NCBI RefSeq assembly: GCF_015163075.1
Contig: NZ_JADDXU010000021.1
Span: 1 to 64,000 of the forward strand
Direction of reading: 5' to 3'
Length of the DNA: 64,000 nt
From: Streptomyces justiciae
Lineage (GTDB): Bacteria; Actinomycetota; Actinomycetes; Streptomycetales; Streptomycetaceae
Of this stretch, positions 41,045 through 50,056 are shown piece after piece; position 1 is the stretch's first letter; each line of letters opens with the position of its first letter. The translations under genes were made by a program, and so were the position numbers. Under the pieces are notes generated by a model. That model made no database searches. It saw only the letters and a program-made list of their open reading frames with translations, and was not told the origin of the DNA.

Positions 41045-42679
41045 CTACTGGACGTTGACGGCCTTCCAGGCCGCCGCCACCGCGTTGTACTCGGCGCTGC
41101 CCGCGCCGTACAGGTCGCTCGCCGCCTGGAGGGTGCCGGTGCGGGCGCCCGCGTAGTCGGTCGAGGAGGTGAAGTACGTCGTCAGCGCCTTGTACCAGAT
41201 CTGGTAGGCCTTGGCGCGGCCGATGCCGGCGACGGTGGAGCCGTCGTACGTGGGCGAGTTGTAGCTCACCCCGTTGATGGTCTTCGCCCCGCTGCCCTCG
41301 CTCAGCAGATAGAAGAAGTGGTTGGCGACACCCGACGAGTAGTGCACGTCGAGCCGGCCCACATTGCGCGACCAGTAGTCGGCCGAGCCGCCGTCCTTGC
41401 TGGGCTTGTCCATGTAGCGCAGCGGGGTGCCGTCCCCGTTGATGTCGATCTTCTCGCCGATGAGGTAGTCGCCGACATCGGCGGAGTTGTTGGCGAAGAA
41501 CTCCACGGAGGTGCCGAAGATGTCGGAGGTCGCCTCGTTGAGCCCGCCCGACTCCCGGCTGTACTTCAGGCCCGCGGTGGCCGCCGTCAACCCGTGGCTC
41601 ATCTCGTGCCCCGCGACATCGAGCGAGGTCAGCGGGTGGAAGTTGCCCGATCCGTCGCCGTACGTCATGCAGAAGCAGCTGTCGTTCCAGAAGGCGTTGA
41701 CGTACGCGTTGCCGTAGTGCACCCGCGAGTAGGCGGCCTTGCCGTCACCGGCGATGCCGTTGCGGTTGAAGGCGGACTTGTAGAAGTCCCAGGTGACGGC
41801 GGCACCGTAGGCCGCGTCGACGGCGGCGGTCTGCCGGTTGGCCGGGGTGCCGTCGCCCCAGGCGTCGTCGGCGTCGTGGAAGAGGGTGCCGGTCCCGGAC
41901 GTACCCCCGTTGAGGTCGTACGTCTTGTGCCCCCCGCGCCCGGAGTCGACGAGGTCGAACCCGCCGGAGGCGGCGGCGGTGGTGCCCAGGGGCACGGTCC
42001 CGCTGTACTCACTGGCACCCGTGCCGGTGTCGATGCCCTGGTACTCGTAGATCTTCTTGCCGGTGGTGGCGTCGGTGATGACGTGCAGCTCGCTCGGGGT
42101 GCCGTCGTGCTGGAGCCCCTTGACGACGGACTCGTAGGCGAGGACGGGCTTGGCCCCGGCGGCCCAGACCACCTTGCGGGCGGAGGCGCTCCCGGAACCG
42201 GCGTCGGCGAGCGCGGCCTTCTTGGCAGCGGCGGCGGATATCTGCGCATCCGTCGACGCCACGGCTATCCGGGCACCGGTCGCCTTGCTGACCCCCTTCA
42301 GCGCCCCGCTCTTCGCCACGTGGGTGACCAGGTCGCCGCCGAGGACGGGCAGACCGGCGTAGGTGCGCTCGTAGCGGGTGTGCACGGTGCCGTCGGCGTC
42401 CTTGACGACGTCCCGGACGACGAGCGCCTCCCGGGCGCCGAGCCCGAGCTCGGCGGCGGTCGAACCGGCCGCGTCCTGCGCCGACTTGAGCGCGGCGGCA
42501 CGGGCCGAGGTGCTGAGCGGAAGGGCACTTGCGCCACTGACGGACTCGGGCGCCGCGGTGGCGGCACCGTTCTGCAGCGCGAGCACGACCATCGCCGCCG
42601 AGCCGATCAGGGCGGCGGCACGCAGGGTGGTCGTACGGGGAGTGCGGGAGGCGCTGGGGGTGCGGGACTGCAGTCTCAC
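41045..42679 (-). CDS. Secreted thermolysin-like neutral metalloprotease (M4 family)
   Basis: A 544-residue preproprotease. A signal peptide (about residues 1-43, ending ATAA) is followed by an FTP/PepSY propeptide (to about 210) and the mature M4 catalytic domain. Zinc motif HEMSH is near residue 350, with the third ligand in GGLNEATSD and a late catalytic His in GVANHFFYLLSEG. The GTG start is 5 bp from AAGGAGA. It is exported, self-processed and degrades external protein. Length and layout are normal for Streptomyces M4 enzymes. Confidence 0.94.
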   Translation of the reverse strand: MRLQSRTPSASRTPRTTTLRAAALIGSAAMVVLALQNGAATAAPESVSGASALPLSTSARAAALKSAQDAAGSTAAELGLGAREALVVRDVVKDADGTVHTRYERTYAGLPVLGGDLVTHVAKSGALKGVSKATGARIAVASTDAQISAAAAKKAALADAGSGSASARKVVWAAGAKPVLAYESVVKGLQHDGTPSELHVITDATTGKKIYEYQGIDTGTGASEYSGTVPLGTTAAASGGFDLVDSGRGGHKTYDLNGGTSGTGTLFHDADDAWGDGTPANRQTAAVDAAYGAAVTWDFYKSAFNRNGIAGDGKAAYSRVHYGNAYVNAFWNDSCFCMTYGDGSGNFHPLTSLDVAGHEMSHGLTAATAGLKYSRESGGLNEATSDIFGTSVEFFANNSADVGDYLIGEKIDINGDGTPLRYMDKPSKDGGSADYWSRNVGRLDVHYSSGVANHFFYLLSEGSGAKTINGVSYNSPTYDGSTVAGIGRAKAYQIWYKALTTYFTSSTDYAGARTGTLQAASDLYGAGSAEYNAVAAAWKAVNVQ

Positions 42680-42878
42680 TCGGTCTCCTTCGGGCCGGCC
42701 TCAAGGGTGTCGAGGCACAGGCGAGGCACATGACTGGCACAGGTGGGGCACAGAGTTGCGGCGAGCGAGGAGAGGGTGCCATCCGAACCGGCCTGTTTGA
42801 CAGGCCGCCGTCAAGACTTTACGTGTTCTTGTCCGAAAGTCAGTTTTCACAATCCGCTATGCGGACGCGTGATGCATG

Positions 42879-42909
42879 GTCAACTCTCCGCTTGTTAAGC
42901 GAAGTTGAC
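42879..42909. promoter_or_regulatory. Compound inverted repeat between protease promoter region and GNAT gene
   Basis: Outer arms GTCAACT and AGTTGAC flank an inner CGCTT-GTT-AAGCG hairpin in AT-richer DNA. It lies 14 bp beyond the stop of the upstream acetyltransferase gene and 200 bp before the protease start. It could be an operator for the protease or a terminator for the acetyltransferase. No T-run on the minus strand favours the first. Confidence 0.45.
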
Positions 42910-42923
42910 GGAGAAACTGTCAC

Positions 42924-43445
42924 TCACACAGGGCGCAGCGACTTCCGCAGAACGGCACAGGGCCGACCGAGCTGGAGGTCGGCACGATGCCCGATGACCT
43001 CATAACCGAGGGCGGTCCAGAAGGAGAGCCCGCGGGGATTGTTGTCGAGAACGGCGAGCCGCACGGCGGTACGCCCGCCCGCGAGAAACCGCTCCTCGAC
43101 AAGCCCGGCGACCCGCCTGCCGAACCCCTTCCGATGCGCCCCCGCGTCCACCATCAGTAGCCCGATCCAAGGATCGGGATCGTCGGGATCGGGATGGCGG
43201 TCAAGAGTGATCACCAGCCCCACCACCCTGCCCTCACTACGGGCGAGGAGCACCTCCACACCAGGACCGGCCAACTCCTCGGCCAGCGCGGCGGCCACCT
43301 GCTCGGGACGGATGTCGTCCGGGTCGGGAAAGTCGCCACTGAGGGCGTGGAACTCGTGGTTGGAGGCGTAGAGCGCGGTGAGTTCGGTGAGGACGGGGGC
43401 AGGGATGTCGTGATCGACCGTCAGAGGCAGGGATTCGAGGCGCAC
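42924..43445 (-). CDS. GNAT-family N-acetyltransferase
   Basis: A 173-residue acetyltransferase. The acetyl-CoA loop is in AHRKGFGRRVAGLVEE (R/QxxGxG/A type), preceded by the beta strand WIGLLMVDAG and followed by VLDNNPRGLSFWTALGYEVIG, the usual GNAT end. The substrate is unknown. GTG start; its upstream region holds a strong hairpin that also ends terD. Confidence 0.87.
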   Translation of the reverse strand: MRLESLPLTVDHDIPAPVLTELTALYASNHEFHALSGDFPDPDDIRPEQVAAALAEELAGPGVEVLLARSEGRVVGLVITLDRHPDPDDPDPWIGLLMVDAGAHRKGFGRRVAGLVEERFLAGGRTAVRLAVLDNNPRGLSFWTALGYEVIGHRADLQLGRPCAVLRKSLRPV

Positions 43446-43470
43446 GCGGGGACGCTACCCCGCACAAGCC

Positions 43471-43498
43471 GGAACCCCCGGCCGAAGCCGGGGGTTCC
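43471..43498 (-). terminator. Hairpin with UUCG loop after terD
   Basis: A perfect 12-bp stem, GGAACCCCCGGC with GCCGGGGGTTCC, has a four-base loop. On the minus strand the loop reads TTCG closed by C-G, a very stable tetraloop. It lies 18 bp after the terD stop and just upstream of the acetyltransferase gene. Confidence 0.85.
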
Positions 43499-43516
43499 GA
43501 TACAACCGGACGACCG

Positions 43517-44092
43517 TCAGACGTTGACGCCGAAGTCCTGCGCGATACCGACGAGGCCGGAGGCGTAGCCCTGGCCGACGGCGCGGAACTTCCACTCCGC
43601 GCCGTTGCGGTACAGCTCGCCGAAGACCATGGCGGTCTCGGTGGCCGCGTCCTCGGACAGGTCGTAGCGCGCGATCTCGGCGCCGCCGGCCTGGTTGACG
43701 ATGCGGATGTAGGCGTTGCGGACCTGGCCGAAGTTCTGCGAGCGGTTCTCCGCGTCGTAGATCGAGACCGGGAAGACGATCTTGTCGATGTCGGCGGGCA
43801 GACCCGCGAGGTTGACGTTGATCGCCTCGTCGTCGCCCGCGCCCTCGCCGGTGCGGTTGTCACCGGTGTGGACGATGGTGTTGTCCGGCGTCTGCTTGTT
43901 GTTGAAGAACACGAAGTGGGCGTCGGAGTAGACCTTGCCCTGCGTGTTGACCGCGATCGCGGAGGCGTCGAGGTCGAAGTCCGTACCGGTGGTCGTGCGG
44001 ACGTCCCAGCCGAGGCCCACGGTGACGGCGGTCAGGCCCGGAGCCTCCTTGGTGAGCGAGACGTTGCCACCCTTGGACAGGCTTACAGCCAT
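43517..44092 (-). CDS. terD: TerD-family calcium-binding stress protein
   Basis: A 191-residue protein with the full TerD signature: [20 protein letters not shown] at the start, [20 protein letters not shown], and the [18 protein letters not shown] calcium-binding loop. TerD proteins are linked to tellurite, phage and calcium-dependent stress and, in Streptomyces, to development. A strong ribosome site and a short leader precede the ATG. It is monocistronic, closed by the UUCG hairpin. Confidence 0.96.
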   Translation of the reverse strand: MAVSLSKGGNVSLTKEAPGLTAVTVGLGWDVRTTTGTDFDLDASAIAVNTQGKVYSDAHFVFFNNKQTPDNTIVHTGDNRTGEGAGDDEAINVNLAGLPADIDKIVFPVSIYDAENRSQNFGQVRNAYIRIVNQAGGAEIARYDLSEDAATETAMVFGELYRNGAEWKFRAVGQGYASGLVGIAQDFGVNV

Positions 44093-44249
44093 GGTTGGGA
44101 GTCCTTTCCCTCGTTTATGTACTGCCTGAAGCTACATCTACCCGTATGAACGCCGAGAGGGGTAGCGAAGGTTCCAGGTGTCTTTACTTTCTTTACCGAA
44201 CAGCCGGTGAACGATATTCGCGTGACGTGTGCCGGTCAGCCGAGGGACG

Positions 44250-44687
44250 ATGGACGGCATGTCCGGTCCTTACGTCATCCGCGGCTCCGTCTCCCTCCCC
44301 GAGGCCGAGCTCCAGTGGCGTTTCTCACGCTCCTCCGGACCCGGCGGCCAGCACGTCAACACCAGCGACTCCCAGGTGGAACTCCGCTTCGACCTGGCCA
44401 ACACCGAGTCACTCCCCGAGGTCTGGAAGACCCGGGCCCTGGAACGGCTGGCGTCCCGCCTGGTGGACGGCACCATCACCGTCCGCTCCTCAGAACACCG
44501 CTCCCAGTGGCGCAACCGCGAAACCGCGGCGGTACGCCTGGCGGCCCTGCTGGCCGAGGCGACGGCTCCGCCCCCGAAGCCGCGCAAACCGACGCGCATT
44601 CCGAGGGGCATCAACGAACGCCGGCTGAGGGAGAAGAAGCAGCGCGCGGAGACGAAGCGGGGCAGAACGGGCCGAGACTGGGGGTGA
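44250..44687 (+). CDS. arfB: Peptidyl-tRNA hydrolase ArfB (ribosome rescue factor)
   Basis: A 145-residue release-factor-like protein. The catalytic GGQ is in SSGPGGQHVNTSDSQVEL. The basic C-terminal tail (RRLREKKQRAETKRGRTG) enters the mRNA channel of stalled ribosomes. It frees peptides from non-stop ribosomes. I chose the ATG at 44250 because GAGGGA lies just before it; an ATG three codons later and a GTG seven codons earlier are in frame. Confidence 0.94.
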   Translation: MDGMSGPYVIRGSVSLPEAELQWRFSRSSGPGGQHVNTSDSQVELRFDLANTESLPEVWKTRALERLASRLVDGTITVRSSEHRSQWRNRETAAVRLAALLAEATAPPPKPRKPTRIPRGINERRLREKKQRAETKRGRTGRDWG

Positions 44688-44696
44688 CGGCAGTCG

Positions 44697-44745
44697 GCCG
44701 GCTGCGGGCACGTCGTGGCTGGTCGCGCAGTTCCCCGCGCCCCTG
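44697..44745. repeat. Dispersed Streptomyces intergenic repeat
   Basis: This copy contains the core GTCGTGGCTGGTCGCGCAGT followed by TCCCCGCGCCCCT and is almost identical to the copy at 52259-52301. It begins 9 bp after the arfB stop. I know this element as very common at Streptomyces gene ends; its function is not established. Confidence 0.85.
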
Positions 44746-44970
44746 GCGGCACGACCCGCACCCGCGTTCGAACGTGAGGGGACGTGTCGGGGGGTGTCCG
44801 CCCGCAGCGGTTGGCGCGTCAACACGGGCGCCTTATCTGAACGCCCGATTCCGCGCCGTTCCGAGGACGGACACCCCCCGGCGCGGCCCCGACCCACGAC
44901 GAACCGCACCGCGCCCGTGTCACAACCCGCACCCGAGATCCGTCAACACCACGACGGAAAGGTGTGACAG

Positions 44971-45834
44971 ATGACCGACAACGGCAACGGCAACGGCAAC
45001 GACTTCCTGGCCCGCCGCTTCGAGACCCACCGCCCCCACCTCAGGGCCGTGGCCCACCGCATGCTCGGCTCGGCCGCGGAGGCGGAGGACGCGGTGCAGG
45101 AGGCCTGGTTCCGCCTCAACCGCACCGGCGACGAGGACATAGACAACCTGGGCGGCTGGCTGACCACCGTCGTGGGCCGAGTCTGCCTGGACATGCTCCG
45201 CACCCGAACCTCCCGAGCCGAACAGCCCTTGGAGCTCACCACCCCCGTCCCCGACACGACCGCCGACCCCGAACAGGACGCCCTGCTCGCCGATTCCGTA
45301 GGCGTCGCCCTGCTCGTCGTACTGGACACCCTCACCCCCGCAGAACGCCTCGCGTTCGTGCTGCACGACCTGTTCGCCGTCCCCTTCGAGGAGGTCGGCG
45401 AGATAGTGGGCCGCACCCCGGCCGCCGCCCGCCAACTCGCCAGCCGCGCCCGCCGCCGCGTACAGGGCGCCCCCGCCCCCGACGCCGACGAGGCACGGCG
45501 GCGTCAGCGGGAGGTCGCCGACGCCTTCCTCGCCGCCACGCGCGACGGCGACTTCGAGGCCCTCGTAGGCGTCCTGGACCCGGACGTAGTGGCACGCAGC
45601 GAGGCCGGCGTGACGACCGGCGCACTCGCGGTCGCGAAGGGCGCGACGAGCTTCGCCGCGCTGGCCAGGTTCGCGCACCCCGCCCTGGTCGACGGCAGGA
45701 TCGGTATCGCGGCGGTGGTCGACGGCCGCGTGGAGCGGACGCTGGCGTTCACGTTCGTACGCGACCGGATCGCGGTGATCGACATAGTGACGGACGCCGG
45801 ACACGTGGCCGAGAGCAAGGTAGAGCTCCTCTAG
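44971..45834 (+). CDS. ECF sigma factor, SigJ-like (sigma domains plus SnoaL-like C-terminus)
   Basis: A 287-residue protein. Sigma region 2 (MLGSAAEAEDAVQEAWFRLN) is at about residues 30-100 and region 4 (LTPAERLAFVLHDLFAVPFE) at about 125-180. An extra C-terminal SnoaL/NTF2-like domain (about 190-287) normally controls activity in ECF41-type factors. The DGGGK and NPDKL motifs typical of that group are not visible, and no carboxymuconolactone decarboxylase gene is adjacent. ATG follows GAAAGGTG. Confidence 0.9.
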   Translation: MTDNGNGNGNDFLARRFETHRPHLRAVAHRMLGSAAEAEDAVQEAWFRLNRTGDEDIDNLGGWLTTVVGRVCLDMLRTRTSRAEQPLELTTPVPDTTADPEQDALLADSVGVALLVVLDTLTPAERLAFVLHDLFAVPFEEVGEIVGRTPAAARQLASRARRRVQGAPAPDADEARRRQREVADAFLAATRDGDFEALVGVLDPDVVARSEAGVTTGALAVAKGATSFAALARFAHPALVDGRIGIAAVVDGRVERTLAFTFVRDRIAVIDIVTDAGHVAESKVELL

Positions 45835-45850
45835 CGCCCTCTAGCGCCTT

Positions 45851-46342
45851 CTAGCGCCCGCCCAACCCCAGCACCCCCACAACCTCCCCCTCCACCATCT
45901 CCCCGTTGGGCCGGAACCCGAGCCCGAGATAGAAGTTCTCGGGCCCGTGCTCCCCGGGATGCCAGGTCACGTACAACTCATCGCCACCCCGCCGCCGGAT
46001 CTCCGCCGCCACCGACTCCACGGCGAACCGCCCATACCCCCGCCCCTGCGAGCCCGCGTCGATGTTCAGCCGCCACAGCCCGGACCGGATGACGCTGCCG
46101 TCCTCACCCCAGTCGATGTCGAAGAAGGCCATGAGGAACCCGACCGGCCGGGCGACGGCGTCGGTGTCGTCACCGTCGACGATCAGACGCGGCCAGGCGG
46201 TGCCGGGATGGACGTACGCCTCGGCGAGGGACTTCACCACCGGGGAGACCGCGAATTCCTGCTCGGGCCGGACGCGAATGCCGAGGGCGGCGTCGATATT
46301 GCGCGGGGTTATTTCTTCGAGACGGGGACCGTGGGTGATCAT
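45851..46342 (-). CDS. GNAT-family N-acetyltransferase
   Basis: A 163-residue acetyltransferase with the acetyl-CoA motif DAGSQGRGYGRFAVESVAAE and the closing ENFYLGLGFRPNGEM. The start used is the ATG giving MITHGPRLEEITPRN, which agrees with the family; the frame is open 13 codons further upstream. It converges with the sigma factor gene, their stops 16 bp apart. Substrate unknown. Confidence 0.87.
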   Translation of the reverse strand: MITHGPRLEEITPRNIDAALGIRVRPEQEFAVSPVVKSLAEAYVHPGTAWPRLIVDGDDTDAVARPVGFLMAFFDIDWGEDGSVIRSGLWRLNIDAGSQGRGYGRFAVESVAAEIRRRGGDELYVTWHPGEHGPENFYLGLGFRPNGEMVEGEVVGVLGLGGR

Positions 46343-46400
46343 GCGCGGCACCTTAGACGGGAGCGCCCGCCGGCCCCACACGAATTAGGTCCCCCCTGTT

Positions 46401-46964
46401 TCACCCCAACTGCCGGTACCGCCCCCGGAAGTACGCCAGCGGCCCCCCGTCCGCGCTGGGCACATGCGCCGTCAGCACCCGCCCGATCACCAGCGTGTGG
46501 TCACCGGCCGTGACGCGCTGCTCGGTGCGGCACTCCAGCGTCGCCAGCGCGCCCCCGACGAGCGCGGCACCGGTCGCCGAGCCACGGACGTACGGGATGT
46601 CCTCGAAGAGCAGACGGTCGCTGAGCCGGCCCTTCATCGCGAAGCGCCCGGCGATGTGCCGCTGGCTCTCGGCGAGGACGGAGACCGCCCACAGGGGCTG
46701 TTCGTCGAGGAGGTCGTCCATGCGGGAGCCCGTACGCAGGCTGACCAGCACCAGCGGCGGGTCCAGGGACACCGACATGAACGAGGTCGCCGTCATGCCG
46801 ACGTCCTCGCCCTTGGGCCCCTCCGCGTCCAGCGGTGGCTCGAAGGCGGTCACGAGGACCACACCCGCGGCCAGCCGGGACATGGCGGCGCGGAACTCGT
46901 CGTTGCTCACCCCCTCAGGATGCCCGGAGGGAAGGACGGTGGCGGTGGGGGCTGTGTTCGGCAC
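46401..46964 (-). CDS. Flavin reductase domain protein (FMN-dependent, HpaC/ActVB type)
   Basis: A 187-residue protein of the flavin reductase-like split-barrel fold, with GMTATSFMSVSLDPPLVLVS (flavin-binding), AVSVLAESQ and a late GDHTLVIGRVLTAHV segment. Such proteins supply reduced flavin to monooxygenases or are single-component enzymes. The start is uncertain: GTG at 46964 (VPNTAPTATV) is used. GTG at 46994 and a shorter start at 46910 (VSNDEFRAAM) are possible. No monooxygenase partner is next to it. Confidence 0.88.
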   Translation of the reverse strand: MPNTAPTATVLPSGHPEGVSNDEFRAAMSRLAAGVVLVTAFEPPLDAEGPKGEDVGMTATSFMSVSLDPPLVLVSLRTGSRMDDLLDEQPLWAVSVLAESQRHIAGRFAMKGRLSDRLLFEDIPYVRGSATGAALVGGALATLECRTEQRVTAGDHTLVIGRVLTAHVPSADGGPLAYFRGRYRQLG

Positions 46965-47301
46965 GTCGGGAACGCTAGTGTCCGCCCAGCGCACCCCGCA
47001 TCGGACCTCAGCCCGAACCCGGACCTAGGACCCGCGACCGACCCGCCTCGACCGCCTCGACCGCACTCATAGGCACAGCGCACATGCCCACAAAGTTTGC
47101 GTTCAGTAAACGCACAGCGAAAACGCAGAAACTCCACTCAATTGTTCATCTTTAGCTGTGACTTGAGTCACAAGGGGCATTAATTGTTGACCCTGTGTAC
47201 CGAGTGGGCAGCGCGCTGTGATTCAGTGGCGGGGAAGCTGCCAGAACGATACGCCGATGAGAACCCTTGATTCGCTGCGAGGTCTCGGGGGGAGGGCGAG
47301 C
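46965..47301. promoter_or_regulatory. Divergent intergenic region between flavin reductase and cdgB
   Basis: This 337-bp AT-richer region should hold both promoters. It contains an inverted repeat GCGTT-N5-AACGC at 47099-47113 and the palindrome GTGACT-TG-AGTCAC at 47158-47171, described separately. The cdgB ribosome site GGGGGGAGG is at its right end. Confidence 0.5.
47158..47171. promoter_or_regulatory. BldD-like palindrome upstream of cdgB
   Basis: GTGACT-TG-AGTCAC is a perfect inverted repeat built from GTGAC/GTCAC half-sites, the kind recognised by the developmental repressor BldD. It is 131 bp before the cdgB ATG. In S. coelicolor cdgB is, as I recall, a BldD target. Match judged by eye only. 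Confidence 0.5.
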
Positions 47302-48954
47302 ATGGAGACCGAGTCGGAGCCCTACGTCCGTCTTGCCACTCTGCGGCAACTGCATCAGGTCATGGCGGACATGAACACCGCCCGGTCTCTTGCGGACACC
47401 CTGCAGACGGTCGCCGACGGCGTCGTCACCGGCCTCGGCTACGAACTGGCGTGCGTCAACCTCGTCCGCCCCGACGGCGACCTCGTCGTCGCCGCCTTCG
47501 CCGGCAACCCCGCCGCCGAGGCGCTGATCACCGGCCGGGTCGGCTCCCGCGAGTCCTGGGAGCGCCGGCTGAGCATGGGCGAGAACTGGGGCGACCTGGT
47601 CTTCATCCCGCACACCGAGGGCTGGGTCCTCGACGACGACGACGTACCGCAGTGGTACACCGACGGCCCCGCCCCCCGCTTCGAGGACGAGTGGCACCCC
47701 TCCGACCGGCTCTTCGCACCGATGTTCACGCCGGGCGTGCAGGGCGGCTCGTGCGGCGAGCTGATCGGCGTGCTGTCGGTGGACCGGCCGCGCAACGGAC
47801 GACGGCCGGGCGCGTGGGGGCGCGAAGCGCTCCAGATGTACGCGTTCCAGGCCGCGATCGCGATCAGCAACGCGCGCCTGAGGGCCAACATGCAGCGCGC
47901 ACTGGTCAGGCTCGAAAGGGAGCAGCAGGCGCTCAGGGCGAGTGAAGAGAGCTTTCGGCAGGCCTTCGAGTACGCCCCCTCCGGCATGGCGATCGCCGAG
48001 ATGGGCGGCGACCAGCACGGTCGGATCCTGCGGACGAACGACGCGCTGTGCCGTCTCCTCGGCCGCCCCGCGTCCGCGATGCGCCGCTACTCCTTCTCCG
48101 ACCTCGTGCACCCCGAGGACATAGGCACCCTGCTGCGCACCTCGGCGGAGGGCGGCCGCGCGGAGCTGCGCCTGGGCCGCCGCGACGGCACGTATGTCTG
48201 GGTCTCGCTGCGCAACTCGGTCGTCGCCGACGCCGCGGACGGCCCGCGCTTCCTCCTCACCCACGTCGAGGACATAGAGGACCGCAAGCGCCGCGAGCTC
48301 CAGCTCGCCCACCGCGCCTCCCACGACTCCCTCACCGGCCTGCCGAACTCCGCCGAACTGCGCGCCCGCCTCTCCTCCCGCCTGTGCCAGCGCCCCGCGC
48401 ACCCCGGCGCCCTGGAGTCCCTGGACGCGGCCTACGGCCACCCCGCCTTCGACGCCCACGGCCACGGCTTCGACTTCCGGCCCGGCGCCGAGTCCTTCGA
48501 CGCCTACGACCACCATGTGCACACCGTCGCCCCCGAGAGCGACCACGACGACGGCACCAAGGGGCTCGCGGTCCTCTTCTGCGACCTCGACGGCTTCAAG
48601 TCGATCAACGACCGGTTCGGGCACAACGCCGGTGACGCGGTCCTCATCGAGGTCGCCCGCCGGCTGACCCGGCAGGTCCGCGACGGCGACACCGTCGCCC
48701 GGCTCGGCGGTGACGAGTTCGTCATCCTCGCCGACGGCCTCGGCCGCGCCGACGCCGCCGACCTCGCCGTACGCCTGCGCAACGAGATCATCCAGCCCAT
48801 CCGCGCCGAGGGCCGGGCCGTCCGGGTGGGCGCCAGCTTCGGCATCGGCTGGGCGCACTGCGGCATGACGGCCGACGAGGTGCTCAAGTCCGCGGACGAA
48901 CGGATGTACGTAGAGAAACGATCTCGTCCCAAACAGCACAGGCGCGCGGGCTGA
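47302..48954 (+). CDS. cdgB: Diguanylate cyclase with GAF-PAS-GGDEF layout (CdgB-like)
   Basis: A 550-residue cytoplasmic signalling enzyme. A GAF domain covers about residues 10-200, a PAS domain about 215-335 (SFRQAFEYAPSGMAIAEM), and a GGDEF domain the rest, with active site RLGGDEFVILADG near 469, so it should make cyclic di-GMP. An acidic, His/Asp-rich insert lies inside the early GGDEF domain. No EAL domain follows. The ATG at 47302 has GGGGGGAGG about 6 bp upstream; the longer frame lacks this. CdgB in S. coelicolor affects development, and the syntenic neighbours here support the assignment. Confidence 0.92.
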   Translation: METESEPYVRLATLRQLHQVMADMNTARSLADTLQTVADGVVTGLGYELACVNLVRPDGDLVVAAFAGNPAAEALITGRVGSRESWERRLSMGENWGDLVFIPHTEGWVLDDDDVPQWYTDGPAPRFEDEWHPSDRLFAPMFTPGVQGGSCGELIGVLSVDRPRNGRRPGAWGREALQMYAFQAAIAISNARLRANMQRALVRLEREQQALRASEESFRQAFEYAPSGMAIAEMGGDQHGRILRTNDALCRLLGRPASAMRRYSFSDLVHPEDIGTLLRTSAEGGRAELRLGRRDGTYVWVSLRNSVVADAADGPRFLLTHVEDIEDRKRRELQLAHRASHDSLTGLPNSAELRARLSSRLCQRPAHPGALESLDAAYGHPAFDAHGHGFDFRPGAESFDAYDHHVHTVAPESDHDDGTKGLAVLFCDLDGFKSINDRFGHNAGDAVLIEVARRLTRQVRDGDTVARLGGDEFVILADGLGRADAADLAVRLRNEIIQPIRAEGRAVRVGASFGIGWAHCGMTADEVLKSADERMYVEKRSRPKQHRRAG

Positions 48955-49086
48955 ATCCCAGGTCAGGGCGTGAAGCGGTCGGGTGATGAGGTCCGAGTCA
49001 CCCGTTTGGGGCAGCTGGAGCGGGTAGGCTCGCCCCAGTCATCGCACGTAACGCATCCACCCGCACCTGGTGAGGAGACCTGAGGG

Positions 49087-50052
49087 ATGACGTCCGGCAA
49101 CAACGGCGCCAGCACGCCCGAGGACGACGACCCGTTCGGCTACCTCTACGCCGACGGGCAGGCCAACGGAGCCCAGCCGCCCTCCGGTGGCTACGGCTAC
49201 CCGAACACCGTCAACCGGGTGCGCCCCGTCGGACAGCGCCAGTACGGCCAGCAGCAGCCGACCGCGCCGTACGGACAGGTCCCGCAGCAGCAGGCACCGC
49301 AGCAGGGCGCGTACGGCCAGCCGACCAACGCGCACTACGCCGCCCCGGAGACGTTCCCGGGCGGCGCCCCCACCACGCAGCAGCAGCCGTACGGCGGCCA
49401 TGGCGGCAACGGCGGCGGGCGCGGCCGTGGCCCCAACACCAAGGGTCTGCTGATCGGCGCCATCGCGGTGGTCGCCGCGGTCGTCATCGGCATCGGCGTG
49501 GCCATGCTCGGCGGTGACGACGACAAGGACGCGGGCGGCAGCGACGCGTCCAGCACGCCGTCCGCCCAGCAGAGCAGCGAGCCGAGCCCCTCGGAGAGCA
49601 GCAGCGCGGCGAGCGAGGAGGACCTGCCGAAGATCGACGCGAAGGCCCTCTCGCTGAGCCCCGGCATCACCACCGCGTCCGACATCCAGGGCGCCAAGGC
49701 CGACGGCGGGATCTACCTCAACGGCTTCAACCAGGTCGGCGCCTCGGTCACGTGGAACGTGAGCGGCATCCCGAAGAGCGGCAAGTACACGCTGTACACG
49801 GGTTACAGCGTCCCCGGCAAGGACGCCACCGCCACCCTCTCGATCAACGGCACGGCCTCCAAGACCCCGGTCGGCATGGACAACTACGCCAAGGCCGCCG
49901 AGGGCGACTACGCCAAGGGCTGGACGCAGACGTACAACTACGTCCAGCTCAACAAGGGCAGCAACACCATCAAGATCTCCTGCGAGCAGGGCAACCAGTG
50001 CGACGCCCTCCTGGACCAGCTGTGGCTGGTGAACGGCTGGGTCGACTCCTAG
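49087..50052 (+). CDS. Membrane-anchored protein with C-terminal carbohydrate-binding-module-like domain
   Basis: A 321-residue protein. The cytoplasmic N-terminus is rich in Gln, Gly, Pro and Tyr (about residues 1-115). One membrane helix follows (about 118-140, LLIGAIAVVAAVVIGIGVAM), then an acidic Ser-rich linker and an outer beta-sandwich of the CBM6/CBM35 type (about 175-321, with GIYLNGFNQVGASVTWNV and YTLYTGYSVPGKDATATLSI). It may bind cell-wall glycans. Conserved next to cdgB in Streptomyces as far as I recall; function unknown. Confidence 0.82.
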   Translation: MTSGNNGASTPEDDDPFGYLYADGQANGAQPPSGGYGYPNTVNRVRPVGQRQYGQQQPTAPYGQVPQQQAPQQGAYGQPTNAHYAAPETFPGGAPTTQQQPYGGHGGNGGGRGRGPNTKGLLIGAIAVVAAVVIGIGVAMLGGDDDKDAGGSDASSTPSAQQSSEPSPSESSSAASEEDLPKIDAKALSLSPGITTASDIQGAKADGGIYLNGFNQVGASVTWNVSGIPKSGKYTLYTGYSVPGKDATATLSINGTASKTPVGMDNYAKAAEGDYAKGWTQTYNYVQLNKGSNTIKISCEQGNQCDALLDQLWLVNGWVDS

Positions 50053-50056
50053 TCGT

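Noticed and set aside
44964-45854. A second 296-codon frame overlapping the sigma factor gene
   Set aside because: Arg/Pro-rich shadow of the SigJ-like gene in another frame, with no motifs.
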